Positions 26,731-37,812 of a stretch of DNA of 64,000 bases are shown here, one piece after another (the stretch's first letter is position 1; the number at the start of each line of letters is the position of its first letter). Position numbers and translations under genes: made by a program. The notes beneath the pieces are model-generated. The model was not told the origin of the DNA. It did not search any database and was given only the letters and a program-made list of their open reading frames with translations. The DNA comes from Nipponacmea schrenckii (taxonomy: Eukaryota > Mollusca > Gastropoda > Lottiidae): contig JAUJPP010000003.1 in the NCBI GenBank assembly GCA_030562195.1, forward strand, positions 39,004,602-39,068,601, in the 5' to 3' direction.

Positions 26731-29700
26731 ATGAAAAGGAGAACATCAGCACCAGCTTGTTCAACATCTTCAGGATCAAGAAAGATAGCAAGACTTGATG
26801 AAGATGATTCCTTATCGTCATCATCAGAATTGTTAGCATCATCATCTCAACCATCAGACTTCTTATCTGAAAAACATCCAAATCTTGAGGAATTGAAAAA
26901 ACAAACAGGAGGGGTCAAGAAAGCTGGTCCATATTTACTAGGTTGTTAAACATACTATTTTTATTCAGAACTGCTTGGTTAAGTTTCATTTTAAAGGAAA
27001 AGTATAAATAGTTTTCTAAAAATTATATATGTGTATCATTGACACAGATAGAATCAATTTACACCATTTAGACTTCTGTGGTTCCTGAAATTCCACTGAC
27101 ACTAAGTGTTTTATGACGTCACTAATGCAGAGCCTTATGTGATTACCAAATAGTGACGTCATTAAACACTTAGTTTTATTGGAATTGCAAAAAAAGTTTC
27201 TTAATCTTACTCATGCAATAATGAATTTGGTGTAACAAATAGAAAGATTGGATGAAGAACTTAACCACATAAAATATGTCCGTATTGGAATAAAGGACAG
27301 GGTAAATTCTGTTGCTACTAGATGTACAGTACAGAAAATTATGAATATCATATATGAATTTTTGCATACTAAATTGAATCTAAAAAAATGGTATAACATG
27401 AAATATTAATGTAATATTTCAGGACCTAGGATTGGTTATGGACCAGTTAAAAGTATTGTACAGTGTTTAGCTAAGAAACAGGGAAAAGGATTTTTATAAG
27501 ATCAAGGTATGGTTAGAATATTCACATATATATAGACTACACAGTCTTCTTCCAATAAAAATTAATAGAGATTTGATACTCATGCTACTTGTGTGCAGCT
27601 TGTTCCCAGCTGATAGACATGTATATCTTTTTAGAAATTAAATAAATGTTTGGTTTGTTTTAGATTTTAACATTAGAGAAACCAGAAGAAGAAACTTGAT
27701 GATAGACAGGAAATGTTATGCACAGCGAATATCATGTATTATCATTTATTACATACATCAAACTGGAGTAGAACATCATCATGGTTTATTTAGGTAAGTA
27801 ATATCATACTAATATTCTATATTATCATTATTATATCATCAAACTGGAGTAGAACATCATTATGGTTTATTTAAGGTAAAATGTTAATGCACACAGAATA
27901 TTCTATATTATCATTATTACATCATCAAACTGGAGTAGAACATCATCATGGTTTATTTAAGGTAAGTAATATCATACTAATTATTCTATATTATCATTAT
28001 TATATCATCAAACTGGAGTAGAACATCATCATGGTTTATTTAAGGTAAGTAATATCATACTAATTATTCTATATTATCATTATTATATCATCAAACTGGA
28101 GTAGAACATCATCATGGTTTATTTAAGGTAAGTAATATCATACTAATTATTCTATATTATCATTATTATATCATCAAACTGGAGTAGAACATCATTATGG
28201 TTTATTTAAGGTAAGTAATATCATACTAATTATTCTATATTATCATTATTATATCATCAAACTGGAGTAGAACATCATCATGGTTTATTTAAGGGGGTTG
28301 ACAACCCTAAACCTATGTACAAAAAATAGACGATTTCAACCACTTCTTTTCCACCTATCTGAAATATTTAAATATCAATGGAAAGAGGGGACTTTCAGCT
28401 ATCCAAAAATATAAAATTTATTTCTTTATGACATTTCAACTTTAAGAAATAGGGTATGAAAGATAAACTAAAAAAAAGTCAATTATTCCCTTAAAATTAG
28501 CATATCTACTAGGCTATTTAATATAGAAGGTTGAAATTTTGCACAACGCAAGTCTACATGTATCTCTACAAAATTACGTTGGCTTTTTGGAAAATTTTGT
28601 TTTGTTTTGAAGATATTGATAGAAATCAAAATTTTGCGAGTGCATTTACGAAAAATTGAATTTTTAAAAAACTATTCATTTTATAAAAAAAAGCCAACGT
28701 AAAGTTATAGAGGACATCGTAAGCTTTAGCTGAAGCCAAACTTTGTAAAAATCAGATAAATTGCTTTTGGAAAAATGGCATTTTTTTTCAACATTTTGCA
28801 AACACATGTAAACCTTACTAAATTAACGACCATGTTGTTGAAAGATTGTCTTTCATGCTGTAGAAATCTTTAAGCACCTTTTAGGCATCGATATGCACTG
28901 ATATCCACACAATTGGAGTGCTAAAACAATGGATTAGCACATGTCAAAACACCCCTACCCACCAATCATAAAATTTTCTATGTTTACCTGTGACGTAAAG
29001 ATTTATGGGACATCAGGTGACTTCTGGATTCCCCCGATACACAAACTCTTACTTCGCGTGCTGATATTAACAATAACTGACCGGCAAACGTAGAGAATGT
29101 TTATTTACCGATGACGTTGTAATCACAAATGTCAACTGACAACGTAATTTGTACGTCTACATAGAGGAATACCCCGTTTTGTTCTATAAATAGATTATCT
29201 TCACGGACGGATATCAGACGAACTACTAAAGCGCTTGAGCTAAAATTTTTACTAGATGTGTTTCTTTTAATGCCAAATAGAATGGATATAAACTTAATAC
29301 GTTTCTTGATTGAAATACACTTCGAACGATAAGGTTGTCAACCCCCTTAAGGTAAGTAATATCATACTAATTATTCTATATTATCATTATTATATCATCA
29401 AACTGGAGTAGAACATCATCATGGTTTATTTAAGGTAATTAATATCATACTAATTATTCTATATTATCATTATTATATCATCAAACTGGAGTAGAACATC
29501 ATCATGGTTTATTTTAGGTAATTAATATCATACTAATTATTCTATATTATCATTATTATATCATCAAACTGGAGTAGAACATCATCATGGTTTATTTAAG
29601 GTAAGTAATATCATACTAATTATTCTATATTATCATTATTATATCATCAAACTGGAGTAGAACATCATTATGGTTTATTTAAGGTAAGTAATATCATACT

Positions 29701-32700
29701 AATTATTCTATATTATCATTATTATATCATCAAACTGGAGTAGAACATCATTATGGTTTATTTAAAGTAAGTAATATCATACTAATTATTCTATATTATC
29801 ATTATTATATCATCAGACTGGAGTAGAACATCATCATGGTTTATTTAAGGCTAGACAGTACACGAGAATTCAAATTTTTAATTTATCACTTGATATGGTG
29901 TTTAGAGGGCTTACATCATTCAATTAGTATTAAGAACAGATGAGAAAAAGTTTTTGTTGTTAAGAGTTGATTTTTAGCTTTGGTAACCATGGAAACGTCG
30001 AAAAAAGTCGCAAATTTCAAACCACGATATCTCTAACCCTAATTAAGATAATTGAAATCTGTAAAAGCCAAAATAAAGCTTATAACAATACTAAGAGATC
30101 TTCAGAGGCTTTTTTTGATACAATGAATATTTTGACTGTGACTACAGTGGGAAGAAAATGACCCAAAATTCAACATTCAAGCGCTCATATTTTCAAAACT
30201 ATTATAGATATCCAAAATCCCTTCTGAAGATTTCTTAGTAATCAAGTGAGCTTTATTGTGCCAAAATTTGACATCTCTATGATGAAAACTGTGGGAGATA
30301 TCATGGCTCAAAACAAATTTTTTACAAAATGAGAAAAAAGACTTTGAAGTTAAAATGTTTATATTTTTAAAACTTTTTCATATATGACTTTAAATCCTAT
30401 TGAGGATTTGATCATAATTATATAAACTTGAATGTGTTAAAATTTGACAGCTCTATCTTTAAAACTCTAGTTGTACTAGTAGTAGAAGAAGCAGAAACAT
30501 TGTCAATTGAACAACATAGCATGTATTATTAGTATTGACTTCTATATAGCAGAATTTATTATTTCTTGCAATGATTCATTGACTAAGTTTGTTCTTTGAT
30601 TTACTCATAGTAATAATACAAATTCGAGTTTTTTTTAACCATTTTTTAAGAAATTAGTTCATTGAAATGAGAAAATTACGAAAAAAAACTAAGAAAATAC
30701 GGTAAATGTCCCGTGCGTAAAAATTCGTAGACTCGTATATCACGCATTGATCATTTTCCTATGTCAATAGCGACTAGTCCGATCGTGTCTACATTATTGT
30801 CCAAGTGCGCATGCTCAATAATAGATGGCGCTGCGTAAAACATGCGCAATACAAAATTTATCTCATTATATATTCATTGCCCTCAATTATTTATTCTATT
30901 GAACTCGGTCATTCCAAATATGGTATTACTCGTGTATTTTGTAGTCTGCTTCTGTCGGTGATTACCGGAGCTAGCATTGATAATCAGAGTTATCTCCCTT
31001 TTACGGAAATAGCCACAATCACCAGCTTTCAACCGGTATCAACAACATGGCTTCCAATACATTGTCGGAGAAGTTATGGACATTTAAAATACGTCTATTT
31101 TGACGTTATTTTTGTACAATAATCATTTTCTGGTCGTTGTTAGGAAGATAAAAACATGATTTTCGGTAACTAAATAAATGTTTTTGAGAAATAAAATGGA
31201 TTGATCGTATTTAGAAGATATTAAATAAGTGGAAACTATGAAAATGTCATTTTTGATTTTTTTTCAATTTTTGTCCAATTCTCGTGTACTGTCTAGCCTT
31301 AAGGTAAGTAATAGCATCCTAATTATTCTATATTATCATTATTATATCATCAAACTGGAGAAGAACATCATCATGGTGTATTTAAGGTAATTAATAGCAT
31401 CCTAATTATTCCATGGCATTGAAAGAAGGAAAAGGTTTTCAATTATTTTCACTGACAAAATTTGACAATCAGAATGCAATACTCTTTTCCATTTCCTTTT
31501 TCATGGTGCAATTTACCAATATTTCAGGACGAAGCTATTGAAGAGAAAGAAATAGGTAGTGATAGAAGACAGACCATTGTGACTGGTAAAATACAGAGAA
31601 GATTATGTCTAGTATTAGATTGCTTAATACCTCATGATTATTCAACAACAACTAATAAATATGTAAATTTACAACACCATGTGATTACAGAACGGAGATT
31701 ATCAGAGAGTTATGCTATATTGATATTTACTGATATTATTAGAGTGGTGGAGAGCTTACATAAGGTAGGATTGGCATAGTCTAGATTGTCTATTGGTTCA
31801 GACAATGCACTTAAAACCGCATACCATTTGTGAATGTAAATAAGTACTTGTTTAACTATTAATTTTTGTGACTGAGCATACATGGAGGTGTCCTTTATAT
31901 CCTACTATCTAAATATTAAATATCTATTGCAATGTGCTAGTTTGTATTTATATTGCCTCTCAGCAAGGCTAGAATTAATTACTTATTACAAGTATGTATA
32001 TTTTTTTATATTTTTTATCTCTTTTATGATTTCAGAAAAATATTGTACATAGAGATTTAAAACTAGGAAATATGGTGCTAGATAAGGATGCCAAAAAGAT
32101 TATTATAACTAATTTCTGTCTAGGCAGACATCTGGTATCAGAGAATGAAATGTTAACAGATCAAAGAGGAAGTCCAGCTTATATAAGTCCTGATGTCCTT
32201 AGCTGTAAGAATCTTTTTGTAGTTTTTTGTTGTTTCCTTTTTTTTTTGGGACTAATATCTTTATTTTGAAAGGTCATATCTGTGCTTCTTTGTTTGAATT
32301 CTTTGTGAATGCTATAGAAATGAAATTGATCAATTGTAAACTTGTATTCAAAAAAAGATAAAAAAGGAAGGCTTAGACTTTTGAATTTGATAGCTTTACT
32401 AACATTTTGGTCATATGTTGTGTTATAAGAAGTTTTTGTTTTTAGATAAACACAGGGTTGGAAATAAGGGGTATCACATCACAGTTTGCAATCTAATTTT
32501 TCAGCAAAATGCGGTGTATGTTATCTTTCAGATAAACCTAATCTTGGTAAACCTAGTGATATAGAGCTTTATATTTCAGATAAACCTAATCTTGGTAAAC
32601 CTAGTGATATAGAGCTTTATATTTCAGATAAACCTAATCTTGGTAAACCTAGTGATATAGAGCTTTATATTTCAAATAAACCTTATCTTGGTCAACCTAG

Positions 32701-35367
32701 TGATATAGAGCTTTATATTTCAGATAAACCTTATCTTGGTAAACCAAGTGATATAGAGCTGTATATTTCAGATAAACCTTATCTTGGTAAAACCTAGTGA
32801 TATAGAGCTTTACAGTTCAAATAAACCTTATCTTGGTCAACCTAGTGATATAGAGCTTTATATTTCAGATAAACCTTATCTTGGTAAACCAAGTGATATA
32901 GAGCTGTATATTTCAGATAAACCTTATCTTGATAAACCTAGTGATATAGAGCTTTATATTTCAGATAAACCTAATATTGGGAAACCTAGTGATATGAGCT
33001 TTATATTTCAGATAAACCTAATCTTGGTAAACCTAGTGATATAGAGCTTTATATCTCAGATAAACCTAATCTTGGTAAATCTAGTGATATGAGTTTTATA
33101 TTTAAGATAAAACTAATCTTGGTAAACCTAGTGATATAGAGCTTTATACAGTATTTCAGATAAACCTAATCTTGGTAAATCTAGTGATATAGAGCTTTAT
33201 ACTTCAGATAAACCTTATCTTGGTAATCCTAGTGATATAGAGCTTTTTATTTCAGATAAAACTAATCTTGGTAAACCTAGTGATATAGAGCTTTTATTTC
33301 AAATAAAACTAATCTTGGTAAACCTAGTGATATAGAGCTTTTTATTTCAGATAAACCTAATCTTGGTAAACCTAGTGATATATAGCTTAATATTTCAGAT
33401 AAACCTTATCTTGGTAAACCTAGTGATATGTGGGCTCTCGGTGTAGTGCTGTATACTTTATTTTTTGGGAGAGTACCTTTTTTTGATACAACACCTCAGG
33501 AATTATTCCGTAAAATAAAGGCAGTTGAGTTTACTATACCAAAGTAAGTGATATTGAGTTTTGTGCATAAATTATTTATGTTATTTAAGGCAGCAGGTAT
33601 ATTTACTGACGAATAGGACTCTTCTTAGCCAATTTTAAAATTTTGAAATTATTTGAAATTAAGCTCTCTCATCTGAGAAAAGAAAAAATACTTAAACCTG
33701 TCACATATCTTACCATAAATTTAGAAAATAGCTGTATTTGATGTTTTATTTTATATAAAACCTGTATTGACAGGAGTGGTAAGCTCAGGAGTTTTCTTAT
33801 TAAAGTTAACATGTTTTTTTGACTGATTAATGAGCAATATTTATTATTCCATAGTGATGTTCCTGTATCAGAAAACAGTATAATGGTTATACGTAAATTA
33901 TTGATACTAGATCCTAAAACTAGAATGACAGCAAGCCAAGTATTAGATGCTATGAATGTTATATTATCTACTAGGTATGTACCAATTATATTAGTGTTAT
34001 AGATGCTATTAGTGTTATATTATCTACTAGGTATGTACCAGTTATATTAGTTTTATAGATGCAATGAGTGTTATATTATCTACTAGGTATGTACCAATTA
34101 TATTAGTGTTATAGATGCTATTAGTGTTATATTATCTACTAGGTATGTACCAATTATATTAGTTTTATAGATGCAATGAGTGTTATATTATCTACTAGGT
34201 ATGTACCAATTATATTAGTTTTATAGATGCAATGAGTGTTATATTATCTACTAGGTATGTACCAATTATATTAGTTTTATAGATGCAATGAGTGTTATAT
34301 TATCTACTAGGTATGTACCAATTATATAAGTTTTATAGATGCTATTAGTGTTATATTATCTACTAGGTATGTACCAATTATATTAGTGTTATAGATGATA
34401 TTAGTGTTATATTATCTACTAGGTATGTACCAATTATATTAGTTTTATAGATGCAATGAGTGTTATATTATCTACTAGGTATGTACCAATTATATTAGTT
34501 TTATAGATGCTATTAGTGTTATATTATCTACTAGGTATGTACCAATTATATAAGTTTTATAGATGCTATTAGTGTTATATTATCTACTAGGTATGTACCA
34601 ATTATATTAGTGTTATAGATGCTATTAGTGTTATATTATCTACTAGGTATGTACCAATTACATTAGTGTTATAGATGCTATTAGTGTTATATTATCTACT
34701 AGGTATGTACCAATTATATAAGTTTTATAGATGCTATTAGTGTTATATTATCTACTAGGTATGTACCAATTATATTAGTGTTATAGATGATATTAGTGTT
34801 ATATTATCTACTAGGTACATGTATGTACCAATTTCCACACACCAATGTACAACAATCAATTTTATTATGATACAATACATTACAACCTCCAGTTCAAAGG
34901 GACTATTTGAAATATGAAATGACAGCTAGATAACTGAATTGTTAATATGAATATTTCATTTTACTTTCAGGCGTGTACACTCAAGTTTAATAGATATGAC
35001 TGTTCCTGATATTGATAGTGCTGAATCAGAAACTAATGATACTGAGAGAATCATTGTTCATAATTCTTCAGATTTTCATGTGGTTCCTGATATTGACATC
35101 AATAAACTGAATAAAACCAAGTCTGAGCAAGGAAAAACAGTCTCACATAACTTACCATTTTCATACAATACCCAATATCATGAACTCTCTTCCAACTTCC
35201 AGCATATATTACAGACTGTTAATAGTGAATGTAGTGCTAGTACTAGTGCCGTTACCTGTAGAACTAGACGCTCAGGACCTCCACCGATTAAAAGACTTCA
35301 TACCGATGCCCAACCATTAACAACTTCTGAAATAGCTGCTCTGCAACATTCAATTCCAAAAGTATGA
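26731..35367 (+). CDS. STK40: STK40 (SgK495/SHIK) pseudokinase, multi-exon
   Basis: Exons: 26657-26941 (ATG at 26731), 27423-27506, 27664-27793, 31528-31764, 32036-32204, 33399-33543, 33855-33974, 34971-35367 (TGA). Splice phases agree wherever the frame is intact. Diagnostic blocks are MKRR at the start, SIVQCLAKK, RRLCLVLDCL, YVNLQHHVI, IVHRDLKLGNMVLDK, ITNFCLG, DQRGSPAYISPDVL, KPSDMWALGVVLYTL, PQELFRKIKA and a C-terminal KRLHTDAQP. The catalytic HRD is present, but the DFG motif is NFC as in vertebrate STK40, so it is probably a pseudokinase. STK40 bridges substrates to the COP1 ubiquitin ligase through a VPD motif (established). Two such motifs occur here (VPDIDS and VVPDID, in the last exon). 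Two exons look broken. Exon 27423-27506 needs one base removed near 27484-27495 (AAAAGGATTTT), and exon 27664-27793 contains several apparent indels. Three introns hold junction-containing minisatellites. The N terminus is serine-rich. The donor at 26941 (GGTTGT) is weak. Confidence 0.9.
27031..27192. mobile_element. Foldback MITE copy (truncated), in STK40 intron 1
   Basis: Inverted arms ACTAAGTGTTTTATGACGTC and, in reverse complement, ACTAAGTGTTTAATGACGTC surround a short centre (CACTAATGCAGAGCC). The outer part (GTGTATCATTGACACAGATA) is seen only on the left. A second, more complete copy lies at 40042-40270. Confidence 0.65.
28293..29346. mobile_element. 1054-bp non-autonomous element, TTAA target duplication
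   Basis: It has a perfect 14-bp terminal inverted repeat (GGGGGTTGACAACC at 28293; its reverse complement ends at 29346), flanked on both sides by TTAA (28289-28292 and 29347-29350). TTAA duplication is characteristic of piggyBac and Kolobok elements (established). No transposase frame is present. It is inserted precisely into an 83-bp STK40 array unit. Confidence 0.85.
29849..31298. mobile_element. 1450-bp non-autonomous element, TTAA target duplication
   Basis: It has a perfect 22-bp terminal inverted repeat beginning GGCTAGACAGTACACGAG at 29849, with its reverse complement ending at 31298. TTAA flanks it on both sides (29845-29848 and 31299-31302). The ends differ from the 28293 element, so this is an independent insertion at the equivalent TTAA of another array unit. 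The interior contains GTTATCTCCC near 30990 and no transposase frame. Confidence 0.88.
32520..33398 (+). repeat. 48-bp minisatellite carrying an STK40 acceptor plus exon start
   Basis: About 18 copies of a unit comprising the acceptor TATTTCAG, about 31 bp of exon start (ATAAACCTTATCTTGGTAAA, then CCTAGTGATAT) and AGAGCTT. The last copy is the true acceptor, with the exon starting at 33399. The unit is 16 codons long and in frame with the exon, so stretches read as a repeating DKPNLGKPSDIELYIS peptide. Indels near 32790 and 32995 and an in-frame TAG in the last unit before 33399 break it. Several units have CAAAT instead of CAGAT and so have lost the acceptor AG. Confidence 0.93.
33945..34822 (+). 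repeat. 56-bp minisatellite carrying an STK40 exon end plus donor
   Basis: About 15 copies of a 56-bp unit containing the last 29 bp of the exon that ends at 33974 (GATGCTATTAGTGTTATATT, then ATCTACTAG), the donor GTATGT and intron sequence ACCAATTATATTAGT. It starts at the genuine exon-intron junction and runs into the intron; the last copy is near 34815. Variants GCAATGAGTG and GATATTAGTG define subtypes. Confidence 0.93.
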
Positions 35368-35875
35368 TTTTTTCCTTAAAGTTTTTAAGAAGATTTGAAA
35401 AATTGTATCTAGTATGATAAAGTATTCAATTTTGTTTAAGGTACAAATTTTATGATTAGTTAAAAAGTTCAATAATATTAATTGTCAAGCCTTTAAGCAA
35501 TGTTCTCAATAGTAATATACATTCACTTAGAGATCCTAATTAACATTTTCATATTATGCATTTATAAATGGTCATTATAGAATATTATCAGTAATAGTAG
35601 TTGGAAATATACATCAATCTAAAATTCACTGATAACCAGAAGGACTTCATGGGATTCTTATGTTAAGTGATATAGATGGCTGAAATTAAAAGTTAAATTA
35701 CAACATTACTATTACTCCTTAAATGTCATTGTTTATAAATTATCAGAAAATTAGTTTATAACAATATATTTTTGTCAAAATTGTCCTAGCTTAAAATCTC
35801 TCCACCGAAGGTTATTTATTTGCATGTTTTTGAAGATAAATATATTTTAGATTTTTAATTTTATACTTTATTTAG

Positions 35876-35956
35876 ACACCCCCTGTAGTCAATCATGTTG
35901 AACTTTCTACCCAAACTTCAAATACTAATAGAAATAGCAATAGACAATACATTTGA
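35876..35956 (+). CDS. STK40: Candidate alternative terminal exon of STK40
   Basis: Upstream, the open frame ends ATT CCA AAA followed by GTATGA, which can be read either as Val-stop or as a donor. Downstream, the acceptor TTTATTTAG at 35867-35875 opens a phase-compatible frame of 26 codons (starting TPPVVNHVELSTQ) ending at TGA 35954-35956. The peptide is Asn/Ser/Arg-rich and plausibly a disordered tail. If used, the stop at 35365-35367 is skipped. Vertebrate STK40 ends near the AAA position, so this would be an extension. Support is from sequence pattern only. Confidence 0.4.
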   Translation, partial: TPPVVNHVELSTQTSNTNRNSNRQYI

Positions 35957-36179
35957 GTTGATATCTTCTAATAGTGTACAAAATCATAAGTTTCAACACA
36001 TCAACACATGCAGTTTACCCTTATTCTGGGCCTGTTTGAATTAATAAGATGTGAAAATAGGTTTGACTATCTTAATAATCTTGAATATTGAATGTATGCC
36101 ACAAATTTCAATTTTTTTCTCTTATAAAATTATATGTCCTAAAAGTGAGACAGCCTATAACCAAAAGTTTGAGTCCACA

Positions 36180-36605
36180 CTAATGTCCTACTAACAGGAT
36201 GTTTAACTAACAAGACATGTTTAGGACATCTAACTAATGGGACATCTGATTAGATATTTAATGTGATGTCTAATTATTTGGATATCTAACTTATAGAATG
36301 TCTAAAAATGAGAAGCCTAACTAATGAGACATTTTACTAATGAGACATCTAAGGGGATGTCTTAACTAATGATATGTATTTGTTACTGATATGACATCTA
36401 AAGTAATGGGATGTCTTACTGAGGTATTAAACTAATGAGAAGTGTTACTTATATGACATCTAACTAATGGGATGTCTGACTAATGAGGTCTCTAACTAAT
36501 GAGATGTGTTACTAATATTACATCTAATAGGATGTCTTACTAATGAGGTGTTAAACTAATGAGATGTGTTACTAATATGACATTTAACTAATGGGATGTT
36601 ACCAT
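36180..36605. repeat. Degenerate ACTAATG-type tandem repeats
   Basis: Irregular tandem repetition of blocks such as CTAACTAATGGGATGTCT and GACTAATGAG, with a higher-order period of about 60 bp. It lies just 3' of STK40 and could be in its 3' untranslated region. Confidence 0.6.
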
Positions 36606-36909
36606 TGCAATATGAGAAATTTAATTGACTGTGATACTATATGCCAACAAAAGTGTATTTTTCTTAAGAGGAAATATACAGAGCTCATTTTGTAACTTTT
36701 AACTTATACCAAGTTGAACAAAAATTTATATATTCTATTACTGATGAATTGGGAATTTATAAACAATATTTAAATGACACATTCAAAATATTTACTAAGA
36801 GAATATTTTTAATTGAATCGAATGATATACATGTATACATGTATCTATTATATAATTATGAAAAGAGTATATGACCAATATGATTTTTTTCTCTGTAATA
36901 TATTGTTTT

Positions 36910-37812
36910 AATCATAAAGATAAAATTGTATGATTTGACAAGTATGATCTTTCTTTCCATTTAATTTTTTTTGTTTCAATATGATTTTGGAAGTGGGTAT
37001 GATTTGACAAGTATGATCTTTCTTTCCATTTTAAATTTTTTGTTTCAATATGATTATGATAGTGGGTATGATTTGACAAGCATGATCTTTCCATTAAAAA
37101 TGTTTTGTTTAAATATGATTATGGAAAGAGTATGTTTGACAAGTGTGATCTTTCTTTCAATTTAAAGGTATTTGTTTCAATATGATTATGGAAAGCGTAT
37201 GATTTGACAAGTACGATCTTTCTTTTGTTTCAATATGATTATGGAAAGAAAATGATTTCACAAGTATGATCTTTCTTTCCATTTAAAGATTTTTGTTTCA
37301 ATATGATTATGGAAAGTGTATGATTTGACAAGTACGATCTTTCTTTCAATTTAAAGATTTTTGTTTCAATATCATTATGGAAAGTGTATGATTTGACAAG
37401 TATGATCTTTCTTTCCATTAAGAGATTTTTGTTTCAATATGATTATGGAAAGGGTATGATTTGACAAGTATGATCTTTCTTTCCATTAAAAGATTTTTGT
37501 TTCAATATGATTATGGAAGGAGTATGATTCGACAAGTATGATCTTTTTTTCCATTTAAAGATTGTTGTTTCAATATCATTATGGAAGGAGTATGATTTGA
37601 CAAGTGTCATCTTTTTTTCCATTTAAAGATTGTTGTTTCAATATGATTATGGAAAGGATATTTGACAAGTATGATCTTTTTTCCATTTAAAGATTGTTGT
37701 TTCAATATGATTATGGAAAGGGTATGATTTGACAAGTATGATCTTTTTTTCCATTTAAAGATTGTTGTTTCAATATGATTATGAAAAGAGTATGATTTGA
37801 CAAGTATGATAC
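36910..37812. repeat. 68-bp minisatellite 3' of STK40
   Basis: About 13 copies of a unit of about 68 bp: TATGATTTGACAAGTATGAT, then CTTTCTTTCCATTTAAAGAT, then TTTTGTTTCAATATGATTAT, then GGAAAG. Some units are shortened. Small open frames across it are repeat artefacts. Confidence 0.9.

Larger units (their letters stand above)
27700..31410 (+). repeat. 83-bp minisatellite carrying an STK40 exon end plus donor
   Basis: About 14 copies of an 83-bp unit. Each contains the last roughly 55-60 bp of the third coding exon (TGGAGTAGAACATCATCATG, then GTTTATTTAAG), the donor GTAAGT and about 20 bp of intron. There are seven copies before 28293, six between 29351 and 29848 and one after 31302. The array is interrupted by two DNA elements. 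The second copy (about 27879-27962) has a longer and better preserved exon part. Units are not a multiple of 3, and a spliced read-through would meet stops. Confidence 0.92.

Noticed and set aside
26648..26881. Minus-strand 77-codon frame
   Set aside because: Shadow of the first coding exon of STK40.
26731..35367. STK40 as a dead pseudogene
   Set aside because: Five downstream exons are intact with correct phases and conserved motifs. The lesions cluster next to repeats and look like sequence errors or local duplication.
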